64,000 bases of DNA from an uncultured Alphaproteobacteria bacterium (GTDB taxonomy: Bacteria; Pseudomonadota; Alphaproteobacteria; Geminicoccales; Geminicoccaceae): positions 1 to 64,000 of the forward strand of contig CALKJU010000040.1 of NCBI GenBank assembly GCA_937995535.1, written 5' to 3'. Below are positions 20,788 to 29,578 of this stretch, piece by piece. The notes under the pieces are model-generated. The model saw nothing but the letters and a program-made list of their open reading frames with translations, made no database searches and was not told the DNA's origin. Position 1 is the first letter of the stretch, and every line of letters begins with the position of its first letter. Position numbers and translations under genes: made by a program.

Positions 20788-21672
20788 TCACACCGAGAAG
20801 AAGATGTCGTCGGGATCGGCGAACAAGCCAAGGCCGGGCAGGACGACGGTCGTGCTGCCGGAGCCGTCGGCGCGCTCGAGGAGAAACGCCGAGATCGTCA
20901 CCTCGATCTGAAGGCTGTCGGAGAAGATCCCGGCCCCTGCCGCCGGCTCGCTGACAACCTCCAGGCCATCCTCGAGCCGGATGCGATCCACGCCGAGCTC
21001 GAAGTCGAGGATCAAGTCGACGCCGTCGCCGGCGCCGATCACGAACGTGTCCGCGCCGGCCCCGCCGGCGAGCACGTCGCCGATTCCCTGGTAGGCGAGG
21101 CTCACCGCGCCGACCACGCCGCCGACCACGCTCTGCTGCACGGAAACGCTCCAGGCGACCTCGACCGGGGCCGGGTCGAAGGGATCCGGAACGCCGAACG
21201 CCGCGCCGACCTCGGCAAGAATGAGACCCGTGGCGGTGTCTTCGTCGAAGCCTGCACTCGCGGCCGAGTATGCCAGGGGAGCGCTGATGCCGTCCGCGTC
21301 GGACGTCGCCGAGATCGCCAGATCGCGCCCGCCGCGCAGCACATCGTCACCGGCGCCGCCGTCCAGCCAGTCGTCGCCGTCCCCGCCGAACAGGGCGTCG
21401 CGCCCGGCCCCGCCGTAGAGCCAGTCGTTGCCCGCCTCGCCGCGGAGGATGTCGTCGGCGCTGTCCCCGAACAGGGTGTCGTTGCCGGCGCCGCCGAACA
21501 GCCTGTCCTTGCCGTCGCCACCGGAGAGGGTGTCGTTGCCGCCCTCGCCGCGCAGCACGTCGCGACCGCCCAGCCCGAAGCCGAGGTCATTGCCGCCGCG
21601 GAGCAGGATGGTATCCGCGCCGCTCGTGCCGATCCTGGTGTCGGCATCGGCCGTCCCGATGATCGTCGCCAT
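20788..21672 (-). CDS. RTX calcium-binding repeat protein A
   Basis: 294 residues. The first 115 residues are nonapeptide repeats of the GGxGNDxLx type (for example GGAGNDTLFGD, GGDGDDWLDGG), which bind Ca2+ and fold into parallel beta-rolls outside the cell. A non-repeat middle (about 120-200) and a C-terminal region with VLAGGAGADTFVIG and acidic FDLILDF-like strands follow, likely the type I secretion signal region. No N-terminal signal peptide, as usual for type I substrates. The ATG at 21672 follows GGAGGTGATC, a near-perfect anti-SD match. It is a tandem paralogue of the next gene; no protease or toxin domain is visible. Confidence 0.85.
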   Translation of the reverse strand: MATIIGTADADTRIGTSGADTILLRGGNDLGFGLGGRDVLRGEGGNDTLSGGDGKDRLFGGAGNDTLFGDSADDILRGEAGNDWLYGGAGRDALFGGDGDDWLDGGAGDDVLRGGRDLAISATSDADGISAPLAYSAASAGFDEDTATGLILAEVGAAFGVPDPFDPAPVEVAWSVSVQQSVVGGVVGAVSLAYQGIGDVLAGGAGADTFVIGAGDGVDLILDFELGVDRIRLEDGLEVVSEPAAGAGIFSDSLQIEVTISAFLLERADGSGSTTVVLPGLGLFADPDDIFFSV

Positions 21673-22506
21673 GATCACCTCCCCTCCCCGTTGGGCGTCG
21701 GTCTCCGCGCGTGTCAGCCGACCAAGACAAGGTCGGTTTCAGAACAGGCTGAAGTCCTGCGCGATGGTGATTTTGAAGAAGTAGTCGCCCGTGAAGTCCG
21801 GCTCGCTCGAGGCGAGGACGAGGAATATGGTGTCCAGGAGGTCCGGGTCTCCTCCCAGATGCGCGGGCACGATGCCGAACGCGAAGCTCTGCGTGTCGAG
21901 ATCGAAGTCCCAGAGAAACTCGTCGGCGAAGCTCAGGTCGGTGATGACGTCGACGTCGGCGGCGCCCTGGAGCAGATCCTCGGCGAACGCCTGCGTTGCG
22001 TCGAGGTCGAAGAAATCCAGCGCCGCCCCCGCGGCGGCGATCTCGGCGAGGGTCCAGCCGTCCGGGACGGGCGCGCTGGTCGTGAGGATGAACGTGTCCC
22101 GGCCGGCACCGCCGGTGAGCGTGTTGGCACCGCCACCGCCGACGAGCACGTCGTCGCCGGCACCGCCGAACATCAGGTCGTCGCCGTCGCGCCCGTAGAG
22201 CTGGTCACGGCCGCCGCCGCCGAACAGGCTGTCGTTGCCGCCACCGCCATAGAGCCGGTCGTTGCCGGCCTCGCCGCGGAGGATGTCGTCGCCGCTGTCC
22301 CCGAACAGCGTGTCGTTGCCGGCACCGCCGAACAGTGTGTCCTTGCCGTCCCCGCCGGAGAGCGTGTCGTTGCCGCCCTCGCCGCGCAGCAGGTCGCGGC
22401 CGCCCAGCCCGAACCCGATGTCGTCCCCGCCGCGGAGCAGGATGGTGTCCGCACCGCCCGTGCCGATCTTGGTGTCGGCTCCCGCCGTCCCGGTGATCGT
22501 CACCAT
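21400..22506 (-). repeat. Tandem duplication of the RTX 5' coding region
   Basis: The 5' parts of the two RTX genes (about 22506-22240 and 21672-21400) are direct repeats spaced 834 bp apart, with the same repeat order and mostly synonymous or conservative differences. The 3' parts are unrelated. This points to duplication followed by replacement or divergence of the C-terminal ends. Repeat limits are estimated from the protein match, not from an alignment. Confidence 0.7.
21739..22506 (-). CDS. RTX calcium-binding repeat protein B
   Basis: 255 residues. The N-terminal 85 residues are nearly identical to those of the RTX protein downstream (both start with a TGTAGADTKIGTGGADT-like segment followed by the same repeat order), then about five further GGxGxD repeats to residue about 140. 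The C-terminal 110 residues are acidic, Phe/Leu-rich and unrelated to the paralogue (WDFDLDTQSFAFGIVP). A type I secretion route is expected from the lack of a signal peptide. GGAGGAG precedes ATG 22506. The gene follows the ABC permease by 148 bp, so it probably has its own promoter. Confidence 0.85.
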   Translation of the reverse strand: MVTITGTAGADTKIGTGGADTILLRGGDDIGFGLGGRDLLRGEGGNDTLSGGDGKDTLFGGAGNDTLFGDSGDDILRGEAGNDRLYGGGGNDSLFGGGGRDQLYGRDGDDLMFGGAGDDVLVGGGGANTLTGGAGRDTFILTTSAPVPDGWTLAEIAAAGAALDFFDLDATQAFAEDLLQGAADVDVITDLSFADEFLWDFDLDTQSFAFGIVPAHLGGDPDLLDTIFLVLASSEPDFTGDYFFKITIAQDFSLF

Positions 22507-22604
22507 CCCGCTCCTCCCCCGCCGGCGGTTGCTGGCGCCCCCGCGCCGCCGCCGACAATTCCGACGCCTCCCTGCAACCGCAAGGCGGCGCGGTTGGAGA
22601 ACTC

Positions 22605-22632
22605 TGGAAATCGTTGGAAATCCGCCTGGAAA
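22605..22632. repeat. Three TGGAAA repeats between ABC and RTX genes
   Basis: TGGAAA occurs at 22605-22610, 22615-22620 and 22627-22632 (TTTCCA on the minus strand), spaced 10 and 12 bp, so all face the same side of the helix. They lie 99-126 bp upstream of the RTX protein B start and just after the permease stop codon. A regulator-binding array is possible. Confidence 0.45.
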
Positions 22633-22654
22633 CCCCGGCGGGACGGCGGCGCGC

Positions 22655-23482
22655 TTATTCGCGCACGCCTCTGAGCCGCAGGGAGCGGCGGCGCAGCAGC
22701 TCGGCAGTGGCCAGCAGCGCCACGGCGACGATGATCAGAAGCGTCGCGGCGGCGAGGATGGTCGGGCTGAGATTGTCGCGCAGCCCATCGAACATCTGCC
22801 GCGGCAGGGTGCGCTGCTGCGGGCCGGTCAGGAACAGCGCGATCACCACCTCGTCGAACGAGGTGATGAAGGCGAACAGCGCGCCGGAGATCACGCCCGG
22901 CGCGATGAGCGGCAGGATGACCTTGAAGAAGATCGCGGTCGGCGGGCAGCCGAGATTGGCCGCGGCGCGGGCGAGGCGCTGGTCGAACCCGGCGAGCGTC
23001 GCCGAGACGGTGATCAGCACGAAGGGCGCGCCCAAGGCCGCGTGGACCAGCGCGAGGCCGAGCAGCGTATTGGTCAGGCCGAGCTGGAGGAGGAAGAAGT
23101 AGGCCCCGGCGGCGAGGATCACGAGCGGCACGATCATCGGCGAGATGAGCAGCGCCATGAGCAGGCTCTTGCCGCGGAACTGGGCGCGGTCGAGGCCGAT
23201 CGCGGCCAGCGTGCCGAGCACGGTGGCGATGACCGTCGCGATCGCACCGACGATCAGGCTGTTCTTGAGCGACGCCATCCACGGCCCGGAGTGGAAGAAC
23301 TCGGCGTACCAGCGCAACGAGAGCCCGGGCAGCGGGAAGGTCAGGAGCGTGCCGGAGGTGAGCGAGAGGGGCACGATCACGACCAGCGGCAGGACCAGGA
23401 AGGCCAGGACCAGCGCGGCGACGAGCCAGAGCGCGAGCTGGCCTACGCGGCTGGTCGGCAGCGTGCCGGGGATCGCCGCCAC
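22655..23482 (-). CDS. ABC transporter permease (PotC-like)
   Basis: 275-residue inner-membrane protein with six predicted helices and the BPD-transport inner-membrane motif (EAA loop) near RAAANLGCPPTAIFFKVILP (about 180-199). The sequence around LIVGAIATVIATVLGTLAAIG and ISGALFAFITSFDEVVIALFL is typical of PotC/PotI-class polyamine permeases. GTG 23482 lies 5 bp after the stop of the upstream permease. It is the last gene of the four-gene importer operon (ATPase, binding protein, two permeases). Confidence 0.92.
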   Translation of the reverse strand: MAAIPGTLPTSRVGQLALWLVAALVLAFLVLPLVVIVPLSLTSGTLLTFPLPGLSLRWYAEFFHSGPWMASLKNSLIVGAIATVIATVLGTLAAIGLDRAQFRGKSLLMALLISPMIVPLVILAAGAYFFLLQLGLTNTLLGLALVHAALGAPFVLITVSATLAGFDQRLARAAANLGCPPTAIFFKVILPLIAPGVISGALFAFITSFDEVVIALFLTGPQQRTLPRQMFDGLRDNLSPTILAAATLLIIVAVALLATAELLRRRSLRLRGVRE

Positions 23483-23487
23483 AGCGC

Positions 23488-24744
23488 TCAGCCGAGCCGG
23501 AGCCGGTCGATGCCGACCAGCCGGGCGTAGAGCAGGTAGAGGATCAGCGTGGCCACGAGCAGCACGGTGCCGAGCGCCGCGGCCATCCCCCAGTTGACCG
23601 TCTGCAGCGTGAAGAAGGCGACGAAGTAGCTGATCATCTGGTCGGCCGGACCGCCGACCAGCGCGGGCGTGATGTAGTAGCCGATGGCCAGGATGAAGAC
23701 GAGCAGGCACCCGGCCGCCACCCCCGGCATCGACAGCGGCAGGTAGACCTTGCGGAAGGCGGTCAGCGGCCGGGCGCCGAGCGAGAGCGCGGCGCGCGCG
23801 TAGGCCGGCGGGATGCCGCGCATCACGCTGTACAGCGGCAGCACCATGAAGGGCAGCAGGACATGCGTCATGGCGATGTAGACGCCGGCGCGGTTGAAGA
23901 TCAGCGCCAGCGGCTCGTCGGTGAGACCGATGGCCTGCAACGTCTGATTGACGAGCCCCTCGCGCTGCAGGAGGACGATCCAGCTCGCCGTGCGCACCAG
24001 CAGCGAGGTCCAGAACGGCAGCAGGACGAGGATCATGAGGAGGTTGGCCGTGCCCGGCGGGAGGGTGGCGAGGCGATAGGCCAGAGGATAGCCGAGCACG
24101 AGGCAGGCCAGCGTGACGACCACGCTGATCCACAGCGTACGGCCGAACACGGTGACGTAGATCGCCTGGTCCGGCGGGGCGCGGACGATGGCGCCGCTCG
24201 GATCGCGCTGGTGGTCGACCGCGGCAAGCAGGAACAGGTCGGTGAACGGCGCCGCGGCGCGGCGCAAGGTGAGCCAGATGTGCGGATCCGCCCAGGTCGG
24301 ATCCTGCGCCGCGAACGTCGCGGCCCAGGTCCCGTCCGGCGCGTCGGGCAGGCCACGGCCGGCGTTCATCACGACGCTGCGCCAGCCGGCGACCTCGGCG
24401 TTCAGCCGGGTCGCCACCGGGGCCAGCGTCCTGGCGGCGAAGGCGGCCTTCAGCTCGGCGGCGACGACACCGAGCGTCGCCTCGTCCGGCAGACCCGCGC
24501 CGTCCCAAGCGACCAGCGCCTGGGCGCTCGCCGGCATGACCGCGCGCAGCGCCTCGTTCGCCACGCTGCGCTGCAGCATGTTCCAGATCGGCAGGATGAA
24601 GAAGACGAGCAGAAAGGCGAGCAGCGGCAGGGTCAGCCCGAGCGCGCCGAGAAACCTGCGCCGGTCGGCGCGGCGCAGCGCCCGGCGCAGCGCCCCGGCT
24701 TCGGCCGGGTCGAGCCCGCGCGCCGGGACCGCCGCCGCCGCCAC
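23488..24744 (-). CDS. ABC transporter permease (PotB-like) with large periplasmic insertion
   Basis: 418 residues, longer than the usual 280-310 of PotB-type permeases. After the first transmembrane helix (about 35-58) there is an approximately 140-residue soluble insertion (about 62-205) before the remaining five helices. The EAA motif is at RAALSLGARPLTAFRKVYLP (about 330-350). It starts at GTG 24744, 7 bp after the binding-protein gene, and partners with the PotC-like permease. Enlarged TM1-TM2 loops occur in a subset of polyamine/opine-type permeases; their role may be contact with the binding protein. Confidence 0.9.
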   Translation of the reverse strand: MAAAAVPARGLDPAEAGALRRALRRADRRRFLGALGLTLPLLAFLLVFFILPIWNMLQRSVANEALRAVMPASAQALVAWDGAGLPDEATLGVVAAELKAAFAARTLAPVATRLNAEVAGWRSVVMNAGRGLPDAPDGTWAATFAAQDPTWADPHIWLTLRRAAAPFTDLFLLAAVDHQRDPSGAIVRAPPDQAIYVTVFGRTLWISVVVTLACLVLGYPLAYRLATLPPGTANLLMILVLLPFWTSLLVRTASWIVLLQREGLVNQTLQAIGLTDEPLALIFNRAGVYIAMTHVLLPFMVLPLYSVMRGIPPAYARAALSLGARPLTAFRKVYLPLSMPGVAAGCLLVFILAIGYYITPALVGGPADQMISYFVAFFTLQTVNWGMAAALGTVLLVATLILYLLYARLVGIDRLRLG

Positions 24745-24751
24745 CGCGCGC

Positions 24752-25801
24752 TCAGCCCTGGGCCGCCCAGTTGTTGAAGCGCTCGTTCAGCTTCTCGACC
24801 CGGTCGACCCAGAACTCGCGATCGAAGAACAGCCCGGCCTCGATGTTGTCGGGCGCGGTCGGGATGTCCGGCAGCACCGCCGGATCGACCAGAGCCGAGG
24901 CGTCCTTGTGCGTCGGGCCATAGGGAATGAACGGCGGGAGCAGCTTCTGGTTTTCCGGCCGGGTGAGGAAGGTGACGAGCTGCAGTGCCTCCGCCTTCTT
25001 GTCCGAATTCTTCAGGATGACCCAGCTGTCGATCTGGTAGACGAAGCCCGCGTCCCAGGCGATCTTGAAGTTCTTGTTGTCGGTCTTGTTGGCGGCGGTG
25101 ACACGCCCGTTGTAGGCCGAGGTCATGACCACCTCGCCCGAACCGAGGAGCTGCGGCGGCTGCGCCCCGGCTTCCCAGAAGACCAGATCCTTCTTGATGC
25201 TGTCGAGCTTGGCGAAGGCGCGGTCGACGCCGGCGTCGGTGGCGAGCGTGGCGTAGACCTGGTCGAGCGGCACCCCGTCGCCCAGCAGCGCGAACTCCAG
25301 CGCCTGGCGCGGCCCCTTGCGCAGCGCCCGCTTGCCGGGGAACTTCTCGGTATCGAAGAAGTCGGCCCAGGACTTGGGGCCGGCCTCGCCGAGGCGGTCC
25401 GCATCATAGGCCAGCACCGTCGCCCAGACGATCGCGCCCACGCCGCACTCGTGGACGGCGGTCTCGAGGAAGCTCTCCTCGCCGCCGAGCGCCGCCCAGT
25501 CGAGCGGCTCGAGAATGCCTTCGTCGCAGCCGAGCACGAGCTCGTCCGCCTCGACCTGGACCACGTCCCAGGTCGCCGGCCCCTCGGCCTTGGCGCGCAG
25601 GGCGCCGATCCCGCCGTCCCAGCTGTCCTCGAGCAGCTTGATCCCGGTCTGCTCGGTGAACGGCTTGAAGAAGACCTCGCGCTGCGCGTCCTGATAGGCG
25701 CCGCCCCAGGAGACCACGGTCAGATCGCGCGCCGCGGCGGCGCCCGCGGCGAGCGCCAGCGCCGCGACGGCGGCGGTGAGCTTGATCGGCTGCTTGGTCA
25801 T
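24752..25801 (-). CDS. ABC transporter substrate-binding protein (spermidine/putrescine type)
   Basis: 349 residues with a cleavable signal peptide (about 1-24, ending AAGAAAA|RDL). The mature part has the type II periplasmic-binding fold of the PotD/PotF family: LTVVSWGGAYQDAQ at the N-terminus, EDSWDGG, WDVVQVEADE and SAYNGRV. In the periplasm it captures the ligand and delivers it to the two permeases. Polyamine is the family default; related proteins bind opines or other cationic compounds, so the substrate is not settled. It lies between the ATPase gene (43-bp gap) and permease genes. Confidence 0.92.
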   Translation of the reverse strand: MTKQPIKLTAAVAALALAAGAAAARDLTVVSWGGAYQDAQREVFFKPFTEQTGIKLLEDSWDGGIGALRAKAEGPATWDVVQVEADELVLGCDEGILEPLDWAALGGEESFLETAVHECGVGAIVWATVLAYDADRLGEAGPKSWADFFDTEKFPGKRALRKGPRQALEFALLGDGVPLDQVYATLATDAGVDRAFAKLDSIKKDLVFWEAGAQPPQLLGSGEVVMTSAYNGRVTAANKTDNKNFKIAWDAGFVYQIDSWVILKNSDKKAEALQLVTFLTRPENQKLLPPFIPYGPTHKDASALVDPAVLPDIPTAPDNIEAGLFFDREFWVDRVEKLNERFNNWAAQG

Positions 25802-25844
25802 GGTCGGTGCCTTCCTGCTTGCCTCACTGGGAACATGGCGCCGC

Positions 25845-26936
25845 TCAGGCGGCGTCGAGCGCACGACAGTCCTCGGCCGCCCAGGCGACGGCGACCTCGT
25901 CGCCCTCGCGCAGCGGCCCGTGCCCGCCGCGGTTGGGTACCTTCACGATGAAATCGTCGTGGTCGAGCACGCGCACCCGGGTCCGGATGTGGTCCCCGTG
26001 GTAGATCAGCTCCTCGACCCGGCCCGGGAAGTGGTTCGGCCAGTCGCCGCCGTTCGGGTTGAGATGGACGCGTTCCGGGCGCAAGGACAGCGTCGTCGTG
26101 GCGCCCTGGCCGGCGACGCGCACCGCCAGGGCACGCACGCAGGCGCCGCCGACGTCGACCTCGCACAGCGCCCCGTTCACGGCCCGCACCCGGCCGTGCA
26201 GGCGGTTGTTCTCGCCGATGAACTGGGCGACGAAGGCGTTCTCCGGCGCCTCGTAGAGCTGCGCCGGGGCGGCGAGCTGCTGGATCACCCCGTCGTTGAA
26301 CACCGCCACCCGATCGGACATGGTCAGCGCCTCACCCTGGTCGTGGGTGACGTAGACCACGGTCAGCCCGAGCCGATCGTGGAGGTGCTTGATCTCGTAC
26401 TGCATGTTCTCGCGGAGCTGCTTGTCGAGCGCCCCGAGCGGCTCGTCCATGAGCACGAGCTTGGGCTCGAAGACCAGCGCGCGGGCCAGGGCGACGCGCT
26501 GCTGCTGGCCGCCGGAGAGCTGGCCCGGGCGGCGCGTGCCGAAGCCTTCGAGCCGCACCATCTCGAGGGCCTTGCGCACGCGCGCCTCGATCTCCGCCTT
26601 GCCGACCTTGCGCACCGCCAGCGGGAAGGCGAGGTTCTCGGCCACGGTCATGTGCGGGAACAGGGCGTAGGACTGGAAGACCATGCCGATGTCGCGCCGC
26701 CAGGGCGGGACGTCGTTGACCGGCCGGCCGTCGAGCACGATCCGGCCATGCGTCGGCGTCTCGAACCCGGCGAGCATCATCAGGCAGGTCGTCTTGCCCG
26801 AGCCCGACGGCCCGAGCATGGTCAGGAACTCGCCGCGGGCGATGTCGAGGTTCAGGCTTTTGACGACCAGCGTCTCGCCATCGTAGCTCTTCTGCACGTC
26901 CTCGAAACGGACGAACGGCGATCCGGCCGTGCCCAT
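25845..26936 (-). CDS. ABC transporter ATP-binding protein (PotA-like)
   Basis: 363 residues. The ATPase domain (about 8-245) has Walker [11 protein letters not shown]-loop [11 protein letters not shown], signature LSGGQQQR, Walker [12 protein letters not shown] and the H-loop THDQGEA. A C-terminal TOBE domain (about 280-360) identifies it as a PotA/MalK-type importer subunit. It energises the polyamine-type transporter encoded by the next three genes. ATG 26936 begins [18 protein letters not shown]. It is the first gene of the operon; the promoter should lie in the 107-bp gap up to 27043. Confidence 0.94.
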   Translation of the reverse strand: MGTAGSPFVRFEDVQKSYDGETLVVKSLNLDIARGEFLTMLGPSGSGKTTCLMMLAGFETPTHGRIVLDGRPVNDVPPWRRDIGMVFQSYALFPHMTVAENLAFPLAVRKVGKAEIEARVRKALEMVRLEGFGTRRPGQLSGGQQQRVALARALVFEPKLVLMDEPLGALDKQLRENMQYEIKHLHDRLGLTVVYVTHDQGEALTMSDRVAVFNDGVIQQLAAPAQLYEAPENAFVAQFIGENNRLHGRVRAVNGALCEVDVGGACVRALAVRVAGQGATTTLSLRPERVHLNPNGGDWPNHFPGRVEELIYHGDHIRTRVRVLDHDDFIVKVPNRGGHGPLREGDEVAVAWAAEDCRALDAA

Positions 26937-27043
26937 ACCTCTGCGCTGTCCCCCCGATGCTCGACTGCATCCAAGCGCCGCCTCTCGGCGATCGTCAAGC
27001 CGTGCCACGGCCGCGACCCTGTGGCCGGGCGCAGGCCGCCGAC

Positions 27044-27814
27044 CTAGTCGCGGTAGTGGAGCCAGCCCGCCACCGTGCCGGAGGGGAGAAGAACGCGTTC
27101 GAGCGTGCCCTGATCGATGATCGGCGGACGCTCGCGGGCGGGCAGGAAGACCGGGCGGCCCTCGCCCGGGAGCGCCGCGCCCGCCGCGTTCACCGAGTCG
27201 ATCCGGCCGCTGCCGAACTCGACGATGCAGTCATGGCGGGCGCCGCCCGTGTCGACCAGCCGGACCCCCATGAAGCCGCGGTTCATCGGCCAGGCACTCG
27301 CCACCTCGGCGACGGCGACTCCGCCATCGACGACGCAGCGCTGCACGCCGGGCAGCAGATCGGGCAGGAGCCGGGACCAGTCCTCGGCCGGCTTCGTCGC
27401 CGGGTCGGCGACCGGCGCGGCGAGCGCGTCATAGGCACGGGTGATGCTGCAGCAGCCGGCTGCCGGCGGGCGCTCGCCGCGGACCAGGATCGCTCGGTGG
27501 CTCACTGGCGGCGTGTCGGCCATGGTCGAAGCGCAGCTCTCGGCGCGCAAGGTCAGGACCATGCGCTCCGGGCCGGTGCTGCGCCAGACGAGCCAGCCGG
27601 GCGGCAGCCAGTCGAGGACGTCGAGCCGCCCGGGCATGACGCGCTCGGCCCCCGGCTCGGCGAACCGGCCGACACGGCGGTTGGCATCGAGGGCCCAGAA
27701 TGGCTCCTCGCCGCGGCAGGTGAGCGCCTGCACGACCGTCTCCTGTACCGCGGCGGCGGCCGGCGCCGCGGCGAGCACGAGGGCGAGCGGCAGGACGAAC
27801 GGCAGGCGTGGCAT
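27044..27814 (-). CDS. Exported COG3650-like protein
   Basis: 256 residues. A signal peptide (about 1-22, ending APAAAA) is followed by a domain with CRGEEPFWALD (about 33-43) and, further on, a Cys-Ala-Ser segment with PPVSHRAILVRG and GCC, resembling the COG3650 family of periplasmic or outer-membrane-associated proteins that carry the GxEPFW motif. Eight cysteines suggest disulfides. The second half has no recognised domain. Function unknown. It is monocistronic, divergent from the GMC oxidoreductase gene and convergent in direction with nothing close. Confidence 0.65.
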   Translation of the reverse strand: MPRLPFVLPLALVLAAAPAAAAVQETVVQALTCRGEEPFWALDANRRVGRFAEPGAERVMPGRLDVLDWLPPGWLVWRSTGPERMVLTLRAESCASTMADTPPVSHRAILVRGERPPAAGCCSITRAYDALAAPVADPATKPAEDWSRLLPDLLPGVQRCVVDGGVAVAEVASAWPMNRGFMGVRLVDTGGARHDCIVEFGSGRIDSVNAAGAALPGEGRPVFLPARERPPIIDQGTLERVLLPSGTVAGWLHYRD

Positions 27815-27893
27815 CGGACCTCCCCTTGGACCGCCGCGCGGATCATCCCAGGCGCGGCCGCGGCGTGCTAGAGGGTCGCCCGGGGAGGAGCCG

Positions 27894-29513
27894 ATGGCCG
27901 CGACGCTGGGCAGCTTCGATTACGTCATCGTCGGCGCGGGCACGGCCGGCTGCGTGCTGGCCAACCGCCTGTCGGCCGACCCGCGGCGGCGCGTCTGCCT
28001 GCTCGAGGCGGGCGGCCGCGACACCTATCCCTGGATCCACATCCCGGTCGGCTACCTTTACACGCAGAACAACCCGCGCACCGACTGGTGCCTGACCACC
28101 GAGCCCGAGCCCGGCCTCAACGGCCGCGCGCTGGCCTACCCGCGCGGGAAGGTGCTGGGCGGCTGCTCGGCCATCAACGGCATGATCTACATGCGCGGCC
28201 AGGCGGCCGACTACGACCACTGGCGGCAGCTCGGCAATCCCGGCTGGGGCTGGGACGACGTGCTGCCGCTGTTCGTCAAGTCGGAGGACCACTGGCTGGG
28301 CGCCAGCGCACATCACGGGGCCGGCGGCGAGTGGCGGGTCGAGCCGCAGCGCCTCTCCTGGCCGATCCTCGACGCCTTCCGCGCCGCCGCGGCCGAGGTC
28401 GGGATCCCGCCGGTCGACGACTTCAACACCGGCGACAACGAGGGCTGCGGTTACTTCCAGGTCAACCAGAAGCGCGGGATCCGCTGGCACACCGGCAAGG
28501 CTTTTCTCCGTCCGGCGCGTGGCCGGCCCAATCTCACCGTGCTGACCGAGGCCGAGGTCGAGGCAATGACCTTCATCGAGCGACGCTGCACCGGCGTCCG
28601 CGTCCGCCGGCACGGGACGGTCCAGGACGTGACCGCGCAGGCCGAGGTGATCCTCGCCGCCGGCGCGATCGGCAGCCCGGTCCTGCTGCAGCGTTCCGGG
28701 ATCGGACCGGGGACATTGCTCCAGGAGCTGGGGATCCCGGTGCGCCACGAGCTGGCCGGTGTCGGCGAGAACCTCCAGGACCATCTCCAGCTCCGCCTGG
28801 TCTTCAAGGTGCGCAACGCAGCAACGCTCAACGAGCGCGTCCACAGCCTTCTCGGCAAGGCCGCCATGGCGCTGGAGTACGCGCTGTACCGCACCGGTCC
28901 CCTGAGCATGGCGCCGTCGCAGCTCGGCGCCTTCGCGCGTAGTGGCCCGGATGTCGCCACCGCCGATCTCGAGTATCATGTCCAGCCGCTCTCGCTCGAC
29001 CGGTTCGGCGCGCCGCTGCATCCCTTCCCGGCGATCACCGCCTCGGTCTGCCATCTCCGCCCGCAGAGCCGTGGGCAGGTTCGCGCCCGGTCCGCGTCGC
29101 CACGTGAGAAGCCGGTCATCCACCCGAACTACCTGAGCGCCGAGGCGGATCGTCACGTGGCCGTGGCGGCGATCCGGCTGACCCGCCGCATCATGGCGGC
29201 GCAGGCGATGGTGCCGCACGCGCCCGAGGAGTACCGCCCGGGGGCCTCGCTCCAGACGGACGCCGAGCTGGCGCGTGCCGCCGGCGACCTCGGCACGACC
29301 ATCTTCCACCCGGTCGGCACCTGCAGGATGGGGCCGGAGCACGACACCGGCGCGGTGGTCGACCCGCGGCTACGGGTGCGGGGTGTCGGCGCCCTGCGGG
29401 TCGTCGATGCCTCGATCATGCCGACCATCACGTCCGGCAACACCAACGCGCCGGTGATCATGATCGCCGAGAAGGCGGCGCAGATGATCGGCGAGGATGC
29501 CCGCGGCGGATGA
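27894..29513 (+). CDS. GMC family FAD-dependent oxidoreductase (choline dehydrogenase-like)
   Basis: 539 residues. The FAD Rossmann motif GAGTAGC is at 14-20; GGCSAINGMIYMRG is the GMC signature 1 and GAIGSPVLLQRSGIG signature 2. The catalytic pair is His472 (in FHPVGTCRMG) and Asn516 (in SGNTNAP). Such enzymes oxidise alcohols such as choline or alkanols and pass electrons to the quinone pool or O2. Specificity cannot be read and no betaine genes are nearby. ATG 27894 follows GGGGAGGAG; a much longer open frame upstream is antisense to the neighbour. Confidence 0.93.
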   Translation: MAATLGSFDYVIVGAGTAGCVLANRLSADPRRRVCLLEAGGRDTYPWIHIPVGYLYTQNNPRTDWCLTTEPEPGLNGRALAYPRGKVLGGCSAINGMIYMRGQAADYDHWRQLGNPGWGWDDVLPLFVKSEDHWLGASAHHGAGGEWRVEPQRLSWPILDAFRAAAAEVGIPPVDDFNTGDNEGCGYFQVNQKRGIRWHTGKAFLRPARGRPNLTVLTEAEVEAMTFIERRCTGVRVRRHGTVQDVTAQAEVILAAGAIGSPVLLQRSGIGPGTLLQELGIPVRHELAGVGENLQDHLQLRLVFKVRNAATLNERVHSLLGKAAMALEYALYRTGPLSMAPSQLGAFARSGPDVATADLEYHVQPLSLDRFGAPLHPFPAITASVCHLRPQSRGQVRARSASPREKPVIHPNYLSAEADRHVAVAAIRLTRRIMAAQAMVPHAPEEYRPGASLQTDAELARAAGDLGTTIFHPVGTCRMGPEHDTGAVVDPRLRVRGVGALRVVDASIMPTITSGNTNAPVIMIAEKAAQMIGEDARGG

Positions 29514-29578
29514 GGACCTTCGGTTGCCAAGCCGGGCCGGCCTCTACATGATCCGCGCCCGCGGGCCTGGAGGCGGGG

